Positions 17,954-27,694 of a stretch of 64,000 nucleotides of DNA are shown here, piece after piece; within the stretch, counting starts at the first letter, position 1; the number at the start of each line of letters is the position of its first letter. Made by a program: the position numbers and the translations under genes. This stretch comes from Zeimonas sediminis (GTDB lineage Bacteria; Pseudomonadota; Gammaproteobacteria; Burkholderiales; Burkholderiaceae_E), in contig NZ_JAMQYE010000001.1 in the NCBI RefSeq assembly GCF_023721795.1, forward strand, positions 62,001 to 126,000. The letters are read 5' to 3'. A model generated the notes under the pieces. The model saw only the letters and a program-made list of their open reading frames with translations, had not been told where the DNA came from and made no database searches.

Positions 17954-20275
17954 ATGATCGAACAGGACCTCTTTGCCAACGCCCCGTCCGACGACGAGGC
18001 GCTCACCCTGGCGAGCTACGCCGAGCGCGCCTACCTCGACTACGCGATCTCGGTGGTCAAGGGCAGGGCGCTGCCCGACGTGTGCGACGGCCAGAAGCCG
18101 GTGCAGCGGCGAATCCTGCACGCGATGAACGAGATGGGGCTGGGCCCGTCGGCCAAGCCGGTCAAGTCGGCGCGCGTGGTCGGCGACGTGCTCGGCCGCT
18201 TCCATCCGCACGGCGACATCGCGGCCTACGACGCGCTGGTCCGGATGGCGCAGGACTTCACGCTGCGCTATCCGCTGATCGACGGGCAGGGCAACTTCGG
18301 CTCGCGCGACGGCGACGGCGCCGCGGCGATGCGCTACACCGAGGCGCGGCTCACCCGCTACGCCGAGCTGCTGCTGTCGGAGATCGACGAGGGCACGGTG
18401 GACTTCGTGCCCAACTACGACGGTTCGACGCAGGAGCCGCGGCTGCTGCCGGCGCGGCTGCCCTTCGTGCTGTTGAACGGCGCATCGGGCATCGCGGTCG
18501 GCATGGCCACCGAGATCCCGCCGCACAACCTGCGCGAGGTCGCCGCGGCCTGCGTGGCGGTGCTCAGGAACCCGGCCACGCCGCTCGACGAGCTGCTGAC
18601 CTTGGTGCCGGGCCCGGACTTCCCGGGCGGCGGCCAGATCATCTCGCCGCCGGCCGACATCCGCGAGATCTACGCCGGCGGGCGAGGCTCGCTGAAGGTG
18701 CGGGCGCGGCACCGCTTCGAGGACCTCGCGCGCGGCCAGTGGCAGCTTGTCGTCACCGAGCTGCCGCACGGCGTGTCCGCGCAGAAGGTGCTCGAGGAGA
18801 TCGAGGAGATCACGAACCCGAAGGTCAAGGCCGGCAAGAAGTCGCTGACGCCCGAGCAGCTGCAGGCGAAGCAGGCGATGCTGGCGGTGCTCGACTCGGT
18901 GCGCGACGAATCGGGCAAGGACGCCGCGGTGCGGCTGGTGTTCGAGCCGCGCAGCTCGCGGATCGACCAGAACGAGCTGCTGAACACGCTGCTGGCGCAG
19001 ACCAGCCTCGAGACCAGCGTGCCGATGAACCTGGTGATGATCGGCGCCGACGGCCGGCCGCGCCAGAAGACGCTGCCGGCGATCTTCGGCGAGTGGTGCG
19101 CCTTCCGTGTCGACACGGTCACGCGGCGCAGCCGTCACCGGCTGGCGAAGGTCGACGACCGGATCCACATCCTCGAGGGCCGGCAGCTGGTGCTGCTGAA
19201 CATCGACGAGGTGATCCGGATCATCCGCGAGTCCGACGAGCCCAAGCCGGCGCTGATCGCGGCCTTCGGGCTGAGCGACCGGCAGGCCGAGGACATCCTC
19301 GAGATCCGGCTGCGCCAGCTCGCCAGGCTCGAGGCGATCCGCATCGAGAAGGAGCTGGCCGAGCTGCGCGAGGAGAAGGGCGGGCTCGAGGCGCTGCTCG
19401 CCAGCCCGGCCGCGATGAAGCGGCAGGTGATCCGCGAGATCGAGGCCGACGCCAAGCGCTACGGCGACGACCGCCGGACGCTGATCGAGGCGGCCGAGCG
19501 GGCCAGCGTCGAGGTGCGCGTGGCCGAGGAGCCGGTCACGGTCATCGTGTCCGAGAAAGGGTGGGTGCGGGCGCGCCAGGGCCACGGCCACGACTGGTCG
19601 CAGTTCTCGTTCAAGTCGGGCGACGCCTTCGACGGCGCCTTCGAGGTGATGACGACCGACCAGCTGTTCGTGCTCGCGACCAACGGCCGCGTGCACTCGG
19701 TGCCGGTGGCCCAGCTGCCCTCGGCGCGCGGCGACGGCGCGCCGGTCACCTCGCTGGTCGAGCTCGAGCCGGGCAGCCGCGCGGCCTTCGTGTTCGCCGC
19801 GCCCGAGTCGGCCGGCGTGCTGCTCGCCACCCGCGGCGGCAACGGCCTGCACTGCCGAGCCGCGGACCTGGTCGGGCGCACCAAGCAGGGCAAGAGCTTC
19901 CTGACCCTCGACGAGGGCGACGCGCCGCTGCGGCCCGCCGTCTTCTTCGATGGGATGGACACCGTGTTCTGCGTGTCCGAGGGCGGGCGCGGGCTGGCCT
20001 TTCCGCTGGCCGAGGCCAGGCAGCTGCGCAGCGGCGGCCGCGGCACGATCCTGATGGGGCTGGACCCGAAGGAGTCGCTGCTGCAGGCGATCGTGTGCGG
20101 CGCCGCCGGGCTGATCGTGCGCGGCACCGGCCGCGGCGCCAAGGCCATCGAGAAACCGCTGTCCGGCGCGGCACTGGCCGCCTATGCCGGCGCGCGGGCG
20201 CGCAAGGGCAAGCTGATCGAGCCCCGGGTCAAGCAGGCCGCGCTGGCGCTGCCGCGCAGCCTGCCGCAGGCCTGA
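17954..20275 (+). CDS. parC: DNA topoisomerase IV subunit A
   Basis: A 773-residue DNA-cleaving subunit of topoisomerase IV. The catalytic tyrosine is in [11 protein letters not shown], with the winged-helix region [15 protein letters not shown] ahead of it and a C-terminal beta-propeller after about residue 500. The quinolone-determining stretch reads [12 protein letters not shown]: isoleucine (codon ATC, 18218-18220, residue 89) replaces the serine equivalent to E. coli Ser80, and aspartate replaces Glu84. Ile at that serine position is the classic acquired quinolone-resistance change. It follows parE closely and is probably co-transcribed. Confidence 0.96.
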   Translation: MIEQDLFANAPSDDEALTLASYAERAYLDYAISVVKGRALPDVCDGQKPVQRRILHAMNEMGLGPSAKPVKSARVVGDVLGRFHPHGDIAAYDALVRMAQDFTLRYPLIDGQGNFGSRDGDGAAAMRYTEARLTRYAELLLSEIDEGTVDFVPNYDGSTQEPRLLPARLPFVLLNGASGIAVGMATEIPPHNLREVAAACVAVLRNPATPLDELLTLVPGPDFPGGGQIISPPADIREIYAGGRGSLKVRARHRFEDLARGQWQLVVTELPHGVSAQKVLEEIEEITNPKVKAGKKSLTPEQLQAKQAMLAVLDSVRDESGKDAAVRLVFEPRSSRIDQNELLNTLLAQTSLETSVPMNLVMIGADGRPRQKTLPAIFGEWCAFRVDTVTRRSRHRLAKVDDRIHILEGRQLVLLNIDEVIRIIRESDEPKPALIAAFGLSDRQAEDILEIRLRQLARLEAIRIEKELAELREEKGGLEALLASPAAMKRQVIREIEADAKRYGDDRRTLIEAAERASVEVRVAEEPVTVIVSEKGWVRARQGHGHDWSQFSFKSGDAFDGAFEVMTTDQLFVLATNGRVHSVPVAQLPSARGDGAPVTSLVELEPGSRAAFVFAAPESAGVLLATRGGNGLHCRAADLVGRTKQGKSFLTLDEGDAPLRPAVFFDGMDTVFCVSEGGRGLAFPLAEARQLRSGGRGTILMGLDPKESLLQAIVCGAAGLIVRGTGRGAKAIEKPLSGAALAAYAGARARKGKLIEPRVKQAALALPRSLPQA

Positions 20276-20367
20276 GCCCGCGCATCGCAACCGCCGTCTT
20301 CCCGGGGCCGCGCTGACGGCGCCGGGAGGCCGCACCGAATTCGAGACCCAAGACAGGAGCCAGGAGA

Positions 20368-21456
20368 ATGACCGAGCAAGCACCGGTGCTGTTCGAGGAG
20401 CGCGAGGCGGCGGGCGGCCGCCGGATCGGCTTCGCGAAGCTGAACCGCGCGAAGCAGTTGAACGCGCTGACGCTGGAGATGTGCCAGCTGATGCTCGACC
20501 GCTTTCGCGCCTGGGCATCCGACGAGGGCATCGTTGCCGTGGTGCTCGAGGGCGACGGGCCCAAGGGCTTCTGCGCCGGCGGCGACGTGGCCGGCGTGAT
20601 CCGCGAGGTGCGCGCCGGCGGCCCGAAGCGCTTCGTCTACGGCGACGCGTTCTTCGACGTGGAATACACGCTGGACCTGCTGATCCACACCTACCCGAAA
20701 CCGCTGCTTTCCTGGTCGCACGGCGTGTGCATGGGCGGCGGCGTGGGCCTGTCTGTGGGCGCGAGCCACCGGATCGTGTCCGAGGGCAGCCGCATCGCGA
20801 TGCCCGAGATCCACATCGGCCTGTTCCCCGACGTGGGCGGCGGCTGGTTCCTGAACCGCCTGCCCGGCGGCGCGGGCATCGTGATGGCGCTGACCGGCAT
20901 GATCGTCAACGAGGCCGACGCGATATTCGCCGGGCTGGCCGACGCCTTCGTGCCCGAGGAGGCGCGCGCGCGCTTCTTCGACGAAATGCTCGCGCTCGAC
21001 TGGAACGGCGAGCCGGCCGCCGACCGCGAGCGGCTGACCCGGCACTGCCTGTCGCACCACCGCCGCTGGAAGGCCGGCATGCCGGTGTCGAACCTGCAGC
21101 AGTACTTCGACGCGATCCGCTTCATCGCGGCGCAGCCGACCGCGGCAGGCATCCGCGACGCGCTGCTGGCCGCGGCCGCCGAGGACCCGTTCTTCCGCGC
21201 CGCCGCCGACAACCTGGCCAACGGCTCGCCCACCGCGGCCCACGTGAACCTGGAGTACCTGCGGCGCACGCGGCAGCTGTCGATCGCCGAGGTGCTGCGG
21301 CTCGACCTGGTGCTCGCGCGCAACTTCCAGCGGCTCAACGACTTCCCCGAGGGCGTGCGCGCGCTGCTGATCGACAAGGACCGCTCGCCGAAGTGGTCGC
21401 CCGACCGCTTCGAGGACGTGACGCCGGAACTGGTCGAGCGGCACTTCCGCGGATGA
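20368..21456 (+). CDS. Enoyl-CoA hydratase/isomerase-family, 3-hydroxyisobutyryl-CoA hydrolase-like
   Basis: A 362-residue crotonase-fold enzyme. Its oxyanion-hole segments are GFCAGGDVAG and GVCMGGGVGLSVG, and the catalytic acid region MPEIHIGLFPDVGGGWFL follows. The length (about 100 more than simple enoyl-CoA hydratases) and the C-terminal LIDKDRSPKWSPDRFEDV are characteristic of 3-hydroxyisobutyryl-CoA hydrolase, a valine-degradation enzyme. No other valine-pathway gene is nearby. A GGAG ribosome binding site precedes the ATG. It is translationally coupled to the next gene by an ATGA overlap. Confidence 0.85.
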   Translation: MTEQAPVLFEEREAAGGRRIGFAKLNRAKQLNALTLEMCQLMLDRFRAWASDEGIVAVVLEGDGPKGFCAGGDVAGVIREVRAGGPKRFVYGDAFFDVEYTLDLLIHTYPKPLLSWSHGVCMGGGVGLSVGASHRIVSEGSRIAMPEIHIGLFPDVGGGWFLNRLPGGAGIVMALTGMIVNEADAIFAGLADAFVPEEARARFFDEMLALDWNGEPAADRERLTRHCLSHHRRWKAGMPVSNLQQYFDAIRFIAAQPTAAGIRDALLAAAAEDPFFRAAADNLANGSPTAAHVNLEYLRRTRQLSIAEVLRLDLVLARNFQRLNDFPEGVRALLIDKDRSPKWSPDRFEDVTPELVERHFRG

Positions 21457-21887
21457 GCGCCGGCCCGGCCTCGAGGGGCGCGCAGCGGGCGAGCGCGCCG
21501 CTCTTCTCGGTCCGAATCGCGGCGATCCTGGTGGCCGCGCTGTCGGCCTGGCTGGTCGTCGTGCTGCCCGGGGAGCTCCGGTGGACCGAGGAGGCGAGGC
21601 CTCTCGGCGGCACGATCCTCGGTGTAGCGGCTCAGCCCAGGTCGAGGGTCGCCAGCGTGCGGATCGATGCAGCCACGGGGCCGGGCACGGTCGAGGTCCG
21701 GCTGCCGGCGTTCGGAACCTGGCAGGCGGGCCAGATCGTGCCGTTGCTGCAGCGGGGCAAGGAATTCAGGCTCGACGCATGGCCGACCCGCTATCCCCGG
21801 AGCTTGGTCGGGACGGCCGGAATCGTCGCGCTCGCCGCGCTGCTGTTGCTGGCCGAGATGGCGCGGCGGGCACGCCGCCGGGGCTGA
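21453..21887 (+). CDS. Hypothetical two-helix membrane protein
   Basis: A 144-residue protein whose ATG (21453) overlaps the upstream TGA as ATGA, implying coupled translation. Helices lie at about 20-42 and 118-138, with a soluble segment between (LRWTEEARPLGGTILG...GQIVPLLQRGKEFRLD) that is probably periplasmic and resembles DUF3592-type small beta domains. That likeness is weak. An Arg-rich C terminus (MARRARRRG) would lie in the cytoplasm. Function unknown; it faces the EamA gene tail to tail. Confidence 0.6.
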   Translation: MSAGPASRGAQRASAPLFSVRIAAILVAALSAWLVVVLPGELRWTEEARPLGGTILGVAAQPRSRVASVRIDAATGPGTVEVRLPAFGTWQAGQIVPLLQRGKEFRLDAWPTRYPRSLVGTAGIVALAALLLLAEMARRARRRG

Positions 21888-21928
21888 CGCTCGGCCCGCT
21901 GGGGCTGCGGCGGCTGCGGACTGCGCTG

Positions 21929-22837
21929 TCAGCGCGCAGCCGAAGGAAGCGCCTTCACCGGTGCGCGCCGGCCCGCAGCGACGATCGCCACGACCCCCGC
22001 GGCCACCGCCCAGGTCCATGCATCGACCCGCTCGCCGCCGACCCAGGCCGCGAAGACCAGCGTGAGGAACAACTGCAGCAGCTGCACCTGCGAGACGCGC
22101 GCGACGCCGCCGATCGCCATGCCGCCGTACCAGAAGAAGAAGCCGACGAACTGGCTGAACACGGTCACCCACAGGAAGCCGGTCCAGGCCGCCGGGCCGG
22201 CCGACGAGAGATCGGTGCGCAGGCTCAGCCACAGCGTGGGCAGGGCCAGCACCGGCGCGCTGAAGACCAGCACCCAGGCGATCGTCTGCCAGCCGCCCAG
22301 TTCGCGGGCCAGCCGGCCGCCCCAGGCGTAGCCGGCGGCCCCGGTGGCGACCGCCGCCAGCATCGCCAGGTCGCCGGCCCCGACGCTGCCGGCGCCTTCG
22401 CGCAGCGCGAAGCCGCACACCACCAGGCTGCCGGCGATCGCCGCGAGCCAGAAGCCACGACTCGGCCGCTCGCCGGCGAGGCGGGTGGCGATCAGCGCGG
22501 TGGCCAGCGGCATCAGGCCGGTGATCACCGCGCCGTGCGACGCGTCGGTGTGGCGCATCGCGATCGAGGAGAAGAGGGGGAAGCCGACCACGACGCCCGC
22601 CGCGGTGGCGGCCAGCGCCGGCCAGTGGCGGCGCGCCGGCAAGGGGCTGCCGGCGGCCAGCAGCGCGGCGGCGGCCAGCAGCGCGGCGCCTTCGGCGCGG
22701 GCGCAGGCGAGCCAGACGGGGTCCAGCTCGGCGACCGCGAGCCGGGTCATCGGCAGTGTCATCGCGAACATCGCCACCGCCACCAGGCCCAGCAGCATCC
22801 CGCGGGTCTCGGCCGAACGGGGCGCTGCGGCGCTCAC
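21929..22837 (-). CDS. EamA/DMT-family transporter
   Basis: A 302-residue inner-membrane transporter with about ten helices and two EamA repeats. The first repeat ends at about residue 145; the second contains VTVFSQFVGFFFWYGGMAIGG and QLLQLFLTLVFAAWVGGE. The GTG start at 22837 overlaps the stop of the LysE gene as GTGA, which supports this start over an ATG at 22798. It is probably an exporter of an amino acid or related metabolite. It is the second gene of a unit with LysE, divergent from the MocR regulator that likely controls both. Confidence 0.85.
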   Translation of the reverse strand: MSAAAPRSAETRGMLLGLVAVAMFAMTLPMTRLAVAELDPVWLACARAEGAALLAAAALLAAGSPLPARRHWPALAATAAGVVVGFPLFSSIAMRHTDASHGAVITGLMPLATALIATRLAGERPSRGFWLAAIAGSLVVCGFALREGAGSVGAGDLAMLAAVATGAAGYAWGGRLARELGGWQTIAWVLVFSAPVLALPTLWLSLRTDLSSAGPAAWTGFLWVTVFSQFVGFFFWYGGMAIGGVARVSQVQLLQLFLTLVFAAWVGGERVDAWTWAVAAGVVAIVAAGRRAPVKALPSAAR

Positions 22838-23466
22838 GACAGGGCCAGCCAGCCGGCGGTCGCCACCAGCGACAGGCCGAGCAGCCCGTTGAACCAGGCG
22901 AGCCGGCGACCGTCGGCGAGCCAGCGCCGCAGTGCCGCGCCGAGCCAGGCCCAGAGCACCAGCGCGACCATGCAGCAGGCGACGAAGATCGCCACGATCA
23001 ACAACCCGTTGAGCCAGCCGGGCCGGGCCAGGTCCTGGTAGGCGCCGACTGTCGCGGTCATCAGCATCCAGGCCTTCGGGTTCGCGAACTGCAGCAGCGT
23101 GCTCTCGTGCACTCGCGGGGGGCGGGCGCTTCGCCGCTCGGCGAGGCTGCGCGAGCGCGCGAGCTGAACGCCCATCCACGCGAGCCAGCCGATGCCGAAC
23201 CACTTCAGCGCCAGGCCGAGTGCCGGCGACGCCGCCAGCAGGCCGTGGGCGCCGGCCAGCGCCACCGCCAGCATCGTCGAGAAGCCGATCGCCACGCCCA
23301 GCATGTGCGGGCCTACGCTGCGCGCGCCGAAGTTCGCGGCGGTCGACAGCGCGAGCGCGCAGTTCGGGCCCGGGGTCACCGAGCCGACCCAGGCGAACCA
23401 GGCGAAGGCGGCGAGCAGCGGCAGGTCGACCTGCCAGTGGCCGGAGGAAAAGGACAGCGATTGCAT
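22834..23466 (-). CDS. LysE-family amino acid exporter
   Basis: A 210-residue inner-membrane protein with about six helices, typical of the LysE/RhtB family. The early SVTPGPNCALALSTAANFG carries the family P-G-P motif. LLQFANPKAWMLM matches the second conserved region. I start at the ATG at 23466; upstream codons encode no plausible protein and would cross the regulator operator. A TACACT box on the minus strand lies 8 bases before the ATG. Divergence from a MocR regulator suggests induced export of an amino acid or amine. Confidence 0.88.
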   Translation of the reverse strand: MQSLSFSSGHWQVDLPLLAAFAWFAWVGSVTPGPNCALALSTAANFGARSVGPHMLGVAIGFSTMLAVALAGAHGLLAASPALGLALKWFGIGWLAWMGVQLARSRSLAERRSARPPRVHESTLLQFANPKAWMLMTATVGAYQDLARPGWLNGLLIVAIFVACCMVALVLWAWLGAALRRWLADGRRLAWFNGLLGLSLVATAGWLALS

Positions 23467-23474
23467 GAGGCGGG

Positions 23475-23480
23475 AGTGTA
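23475..23480 (-). promoter_or_regulatory. Putative -10 element (TACACT) of the lysE-type gene
   Basis: On the minus strand TACACT lies 8 bases before the LysE ATG, with the GTACCGGTAC palindrome at about the -35 position. This is where a MocR activator would act. TAGACT on the plus strand (23479-23484) could serve the MocR gene itself. Confidence 0.35.
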
Positions 23481-23492
23481 GACTTCCGTTCA

Positions 23493-23508
23493 GGTACGGT
23501 ACCGGTAC
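23493..23508. promoter_or_regulatory. GGTAC direct repeats and GTACCGGTAC palindrome, candidate MocR operator
   Basis: Three GGTAC units lie at 23493-23497, 23498-23502 and 23504-23508. The last two form the perfect palindrome GTACCGGTAC (23499-23508). The site is between the divergent LysE and MocR genes. MocR/PdxR regulators commonly bind repeated half-sites in such divergent regions, so this is the probable operator. Confidence 0.5.
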
Positions 23509-23557
23509 AGTTTGCCGATTCGGCTGCTGACTGTTCCGGTCGAACGGACGGCACGGC

Positions 23558-25069
23558 ATGGAAAGGATCCTGACCCCCGGCAGCGACCGCACGTTGGTCG
23601 AGCAGATCGTCGACTGGTACGCGGCGCGGATCGACGAAAGGCTGTTGCGCCCCGGCAGCAAGATGCCGTCGGTGCGGCAGTTCGCGGCGGGCCACGGCGT
23701 GTCCCGGTTCACGGTGGTCGAGGCCTACGACCGGCTGATCGCCCGCGGTTACCTGGAGTCGCGGCGCGGATCGGGCTTCTACGTCCGCGAGCGCGGCGAG
23801 GGGCTGGCCGCGCGCAAGCCGGACGCCTGGACCGAGCCGCCGGGCACGCGGATCGACATCGGCTGGCTGCTGCGAAACATGTTCCGCAAGCTGCCTCCGC
23901 AGAACATGCCCGGCGGGGGCGTGCTGCCGCCCGACTGGCTCGACGCCGGCATCGTGGCCGCCGGCCTGCGCGCGCTCGGCCGCCAGAGCGCTTCGCCGCT
24001 GCTCGACTACGGCGAACCGCAGGGCTTCGCGCCGCTGCGCGAGCGCTTGCGGCACAAGCTGGCCGAGTTCGGCATCGGCGTGAGCGCCAGCCAGATCGTG
24101 ACGACCAATGGCGTTTCGCAGGCGCTGGACCTGCTCGCCCAGCATTTCCTGAAGCCGGGCGACACGGTGCTGGTCGACGAGCCGTCCTGGTTCCTGATGT
24201 TCGGCCGGATGTCGCTGCTGGGCGCGCGGATCATCGGCGTGCCGAGGCGGGCCGACGGGCCGGATCTCGACCGGCTGCAGGAGCTGGCCGAGGCGCACCG
24301 GCCCAAGCTGTTCGTCACGGTGTCCGTGCTGCACAACCCGACCAGCACCGCGATCTCGCCGGCGGTCGCCTTCCGGCTGCTGCAACTCGCCGGTCGCTTC
24401 GGCTTCACGATCGTCGAGGACGACGTCTACGGCGACCTGCACCCTGGCCCGGCGGTGCAGCCCTGCCTGCGGCTGGCCGGGCTGGACCAGCTCGAGCGGG
24501 TCGTCTACCTGGGCGGCTTCTCCAAGACGCTGGCGGCCAGCCTGCGGGTGGGCTTCGTGGCCTGCGAACCGGGGCTCGCGCGGGCACTGACCGACCTGAA
24601 GATGCTGGTCGGGCTGACCACGCCCGAGCTCGGCGAGCGGCTGGTCCATCGCGTGCTCTCCGAGGGCCACTACCGGCGCCATCTCGACCGGCTGCGCGCG
24701 CGGCTGGCGGAGGCCCACGAACCGGCGCTGCGTGCGATCGAGCGACTGGGGCTGCGGCCCTTCGCCACGCCGGGCATCGGCATGTTCGTCTGGGCCGATG
24801 CCGGGGTGGACACGACCGCCGTGGCACAGGCGATGCACGAGCGCGGCTACCTGATGGCGCCGGGCAGCCTGTTCCTGCCCGACCAGCGGCCCAGCACGTG
24901 GATGCGCTTCAACGTGGCCACCACCTGCAACCCGAGGATGCTGGCCGACCTGGAGGACGTGCTCGGCCGGGTGCGGGCGCGCGCCGGCGTGGCGGCGCAG
25001 CCGGCGCCCGCGGCGGCGGCCGTGCCGCCGTCCGCCCGGCCGCGGCGCGACGCCGCGGCGGGGGCTTGA
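23558..25069 (+). CDS. MocR-type regulator (GntR HTH fused to aminotransferase-like domain)
   Basis: A 503-residue fusion. Residues about 10-75 form a GntR winged helix ([42 protein letters not shown]). Residues about 110-475 form a class I aminotransferase fold used to sense PLP or an amino compound. The PLP lysine is in [15 protein letters not shown], and the HNPTSTAIS and EDDVYGDL motifs are intact. Its divergence from LysE and EamA exporter genes suggests it switches on amino acid or amine export. The C-terminal 25 residues are Ala/Pro-rich and disordered. Confidence 0.9.
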   Translation: MERILTPGSDRTLVEQIVDWYAARIDERLLRPGSKMPSVRQFAAGHGVSRFTVVEAYDRLIARGYLESRRGSGFYVRERGEGLAARKPDAWTEPPGTRIDIGWLLRNMFRKLPPQNMPGGGVLPPDWLDAGIVAAGLRALGRQSASPLLDYGEPQGFAPLRERLRHKLAEFGIGVSASQIVTTNGVSQALDLLAQHFLKPGDTVLVDEPSWFLMFGRMSLLGARIIGVPRRADGPDLDRLQELAEAHRPKLFVTVSVLHNPTSTAISPAVAFRLLQLAGRFGFTIVEDDVYGDLHPGPAVQPCLRLAGLDQLERVVYLGGFSKTLAASLRVGFVACEPGLARALTDLKMLVGLTTPELGERLVHRVLSEGHYRRHLDRLRARLAEAHEPALRAIERLGLRPFATPGIGMFVWADAGVDTTAVAQAMHERGYLMAPGSLFLPDQRPSTWMRFNVATTCNPRMLADLEDVLGRVRARAGVAAQPAPAAAAVPPSARPRRDAAAGA

Positions 25070-25148
25070 AATCGGCGGTGGCGCCCCAATCCTTGCGGAC
25101 TGCTTGCTTACCCTTGCCACCGCAACGACACGAAGAGACGACAAGACG

Positions 25149-27092
25149 ATGGGCGCGATGAAGGAAACCCTCGGCTTCCAGACCGAAGTCCGTCAGCTGC
25201 TCCAGCTGATGATCCACAGCCTCTACAGCAACCGCGAGATCTTCCTGCGCGAGCTGGTGTCCAACGCCTCCGACGCCTGCGACAAGCTGCGCTACGAGGC
25301 GCTGAACCGGCCCGAGCTGCTCGAGGGCGACGGCGAGCTGCAGATCCGCATCGACCTCGATCGCGATGCGCGCACGATCACGATCTCCGACAACGGCATC
25401 GGCCTGTCGCGCGACGAGGCGATCGAGCACCTGGGCACGATCGCGAAGTCGGGCACCCGCGAGTTCTTCGGCCGGCTGTCCGGCGACGAGGCGAAGGACG
25501 CCCAGCTGATCGGCCAGTTCGGCGTCGGTTTCTACTCGGCCTTCATCGTGGCCGACCGGGTCACGGTCGTGTCGCGGCGCGCCGGCCTGCCGGCCGACCA
25601 GGGGGTGCGCTGGGAGTCCGACGGCAGCGGCGAGTTCTCGGTGGAGACCGTCGAAAAGGCCGGCCGCGGCACCGACGTGATCCTGCACCTGCGGCCCGAC
25701 GACGAGGGCGGCGACGGCGAGTCCTTCGGCGATCTGCTGGCCTCCTGGCGCCTGAAGAGCATCGTCACGAAGTACTCGGACCACATCTCGTTGCCGATCC
25801 GCATGCGCCGCGAGGAGTGGGACAAGGACAAGGGCGAGTACCGCCGGCTCGACGACTGGGAAACCGTCAACCAGGCGAGCGCGCTCTGGACCCGGCCCAA
25901 GTCCGAGATCACCGAGGACCAGTACAAGGCCTTCTATTCTCACCTGTCGCACGACGGCAGCGAGCCGCTGGCCTGGACCCACAACCGGGTCGAGGGGCGC
26001 GCCGAGTACACGCAGCTGCTCTACGTGCCGGCGAAGGCGCCGTTCGACATCATGGACCGGCAGCGGCGCCAGGGCCTGAAGCTCTACGTGCGCCGCGTGT
26101 TCATCATGGACGACGCCGAGCAGCTGCTGCCCGCCTACCTGCGCTTCGTGCGCGGCGTCGTCGATTCCAACGACCTGCCGCTGAACGTGTCGCGCGAGAT
26201 CCTGCAGGAGAGCCGCGACGTCAAGGCGATCCGCGAGGGCTGCGCGCGCCGCGTGCTCGGCATGCTGGAGGACCTGGCCGAGAACCAGCCCGACAAGTAC
26301 GCCGGCTTCTGGGCCGAGTTCGGCCAGGTGCTCAAGGAGGGGCTCGGCGAGGACTTCGGCAACCGCGAGCGCATCGCGAAGCTGCTGCGCTTCGCGAGCA
26401 CGCAGTCCGAGGGCGACGCGCAGACCGTGTCGCTGGCCGATTACCTGGGCCGCATGAAGGAAGGCCAGGAGAAGATCTACTACCTGACCGCCGACTCGCT
26501 TCAGGCCGCGCGCAGCAGCCCGCACCTGGAGGTCTTCCGCCGCAAGGGGGTGGAGGTGCTGCTGCTGACCGACCGGGTCGACGAGTGGATGCTCAGCTTC
26601 CTCGATTCGCACGAGGACCGCGAGCTGGTGTCGGTGGCCCGCGGCGGGCTCGACCTCGGCAAGCTCGAGGACGAGGAAGAGAAGAAGCAGGCGCAGCAGG
26701 TCGCCGAGGAACATCGCGAGCTGACCGACAAGGTCAAGGCCGAGCTCGGCGACGCGGTCAAGGAGGTTCGCGTGACGAACCGGCTCACCGACTCCGCGTC
26801 CTGCCTGGTGTCCGACGAGGGCGACATCAGCGGCCACCTGGAGCGGCTGCTGAAGCAGGCCGGCCAGAAGGCGCCGCCGCGCAAGCCGATCCTGGAGCTC
26901 AATCCGCAGCACCCGATCGTGGCCCGGCTCAACGACCAGATCAGGCGGGGCGAAGGCACGCAGGTCGGCGACTGGGCGCGGCTGCTGCTCGACCAGGCGC
27001 AGCTCGCCGAGGGCGGCCAGCTCGAGGACCCGTCCGGCTTCGTGCAGCGGCTCAACCGCATGCTGCTGTCGATCTCGCCGCCGTCGGCGTGA
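25149..27092 (+). CDS. htpG: Chaperone protein HtpG (Hsp90 family)
   Basis: A 647-residue cytosolic Hsp90. The ATP-binding GHKL domain shows [26 protein letters not shown] and [11 protein letters not shown]. The middle domain has the catalytic-arginine loop region [19 protein letters not shown], and the dimerisation domain follows to the C terminus. I start at ATG 25149 ([19 protein letters not shown]); the ATG at 25158 is nearly equivalent and one at 25104 adds unlikely residues. Its stop codon overlaps the GTG of the next gene. No heat-shock promoter was confidently found. Confidence 0.96.
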   Translation: MGAMKETLGFQTEVRQLLQLMIHSLYSNREIFLRELVSNASDACDKLRYEALNRPELLEGDGELQIRIDLDRDARTITISDNGIGLSRDEAIEHLGTIAKSGTREFFGRLSGDEAKDAQLIGQFGVGFYSAFIVADRVTVVSRRAGLPADQGVRWESDGSGEFSVETVEKAGRGTDVILHLRPDDEGGDGESFGDLLASWRLKSIVTKYSDHISLPIRMRREEWDKDKGEYRRLDDWETVNQASALWTRPKSEITEDQYKAFYSHLSHDGSEPLAWTHNRVEGRAEYTQLLYVPAKAPFDIMDRQRRQGLKLYVRRVFIMDDAEQLLPAYLRFVRGVVDSNDLPLNVSREILQESRDVKAIREGCARRVLGMLEDLAENQPDKYAGFWAEFGQVLKEGLGEDFGNRERIAKLLRFASTQSEGDAQTVSLADYLGRMKEGQEKIYYLTADSLQAARSSPHLEVFRRKGVEVLLLTDRVDEWMLSFLDSHEDRELVSVARGGLDLGKLEDEEEKKQAQQVAEEHRELTDKVKAELGDAVKEVRVTNRLTDSASCLVSDEGDISGHLERLLKQAGQKAPPRKPILELNPQHPIVARLNDQIRRGEGTQVGDWARLLLDQAQLAEGGQLEDPSGFVQRLNRMLLSISPPSA

Positions 27093-27679
27093 GCGGCAAG
27101 GCGGGCAGCGCTCGCGCGACCGCACGGCAGGGCGCGCGGGCGGCCGCGCATCCGGACGCGCATCCGGACGCGCGGGCGGTCGAGCGCCGGGAGAAGGCCG
27201 GCTTCCCGCCGGTGGTCGGCCCCGGCGCGCGGCTGCTGATACTCGGCAGCTTCCCGAGCGAGGCCTCGCTCGCGGCCGGTCACTACTACGCGCATCCGCG
27301 CAACCTGTTCTGGACCATCCTCGGCCAGCTGCTCGGCGAGCCGCTGGCCGCGATGCCCTTCGAGCGGCGCTACGCGATCGTGGTCGCGCACGGCATCGCG
27401 ATCTGGGACGTGATCTCCGCCTGCCGGCGCGAGGGGAGCCTGGACAGCGCGATCCGCGACTCCCGGCCGAACGACTTCTCGCGGCTGCGCGAGCTGGCGC
27501 CGGGCATCGAGCGCGTAGTCTTCAACGGGCGGCACGCCGGCCGCTACGCCGGCGCCTTCCGCGACCAGGGCTACGATGTCCTGGTGCTGCCGTCGACCAG
27601 CCCGGCCCACGCGGCCATGCCTGCGGCGGACAAGCTGGCGGCCTGGCGGCAGGCCTTGTCTCCCTTCCTTCGAACCTGA
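27089..27679 (+). CDS. DNA-deoxyinosine (hypoxanthine-DNA) glycosylase-like protein
   Basis: A 196-residue protein of the uracil-DNA glycosylase superfamily, family 6 type, which removes hypoxanthine arising from adenine deamination. Visible motifs are [13 protein letters not shown], then [14 protein letters not shown] with the putative catalytic asparagine, and the later STSPAHA. The GTG start (27089) overlaps the htpG stop as GTGA, so translation is probably coupled. The first 35 residues are low-complexity, with an HPDAHPDA repeat from a short DNA duplication (about 27148-27172), and may not be part of the fold. Confidence 0.78.
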   Translation: MSGKAGSARATARQGARAAAHPDAHPDARAVERREKAGFPPVVGPGARLLILGSFPSEASLAAGHYYAHPRNLFWTILGQLLGEPLAAMPFERRYAIVVAHGIAIWDVISACRREGSLDSAIRDSRPNDFSRLRELAPGIERVVFNGRHAGRYAGAFRDQGYDVLVLPSTSPAHAAMPAADKLAAWRQALSPFLRT

Positions 27680-27694
27680 ACCCGGGCCCAGAAC

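Noticed and set aside
23500-25144. A 1071-residue minus-strand frame spanning the MocR gene and the EamA gene
   Set aside because: Only its last 302 codons encode the EamA transporter, starting at the GTGA overlap. The rest is antisense to MocR with no recognisable protein.
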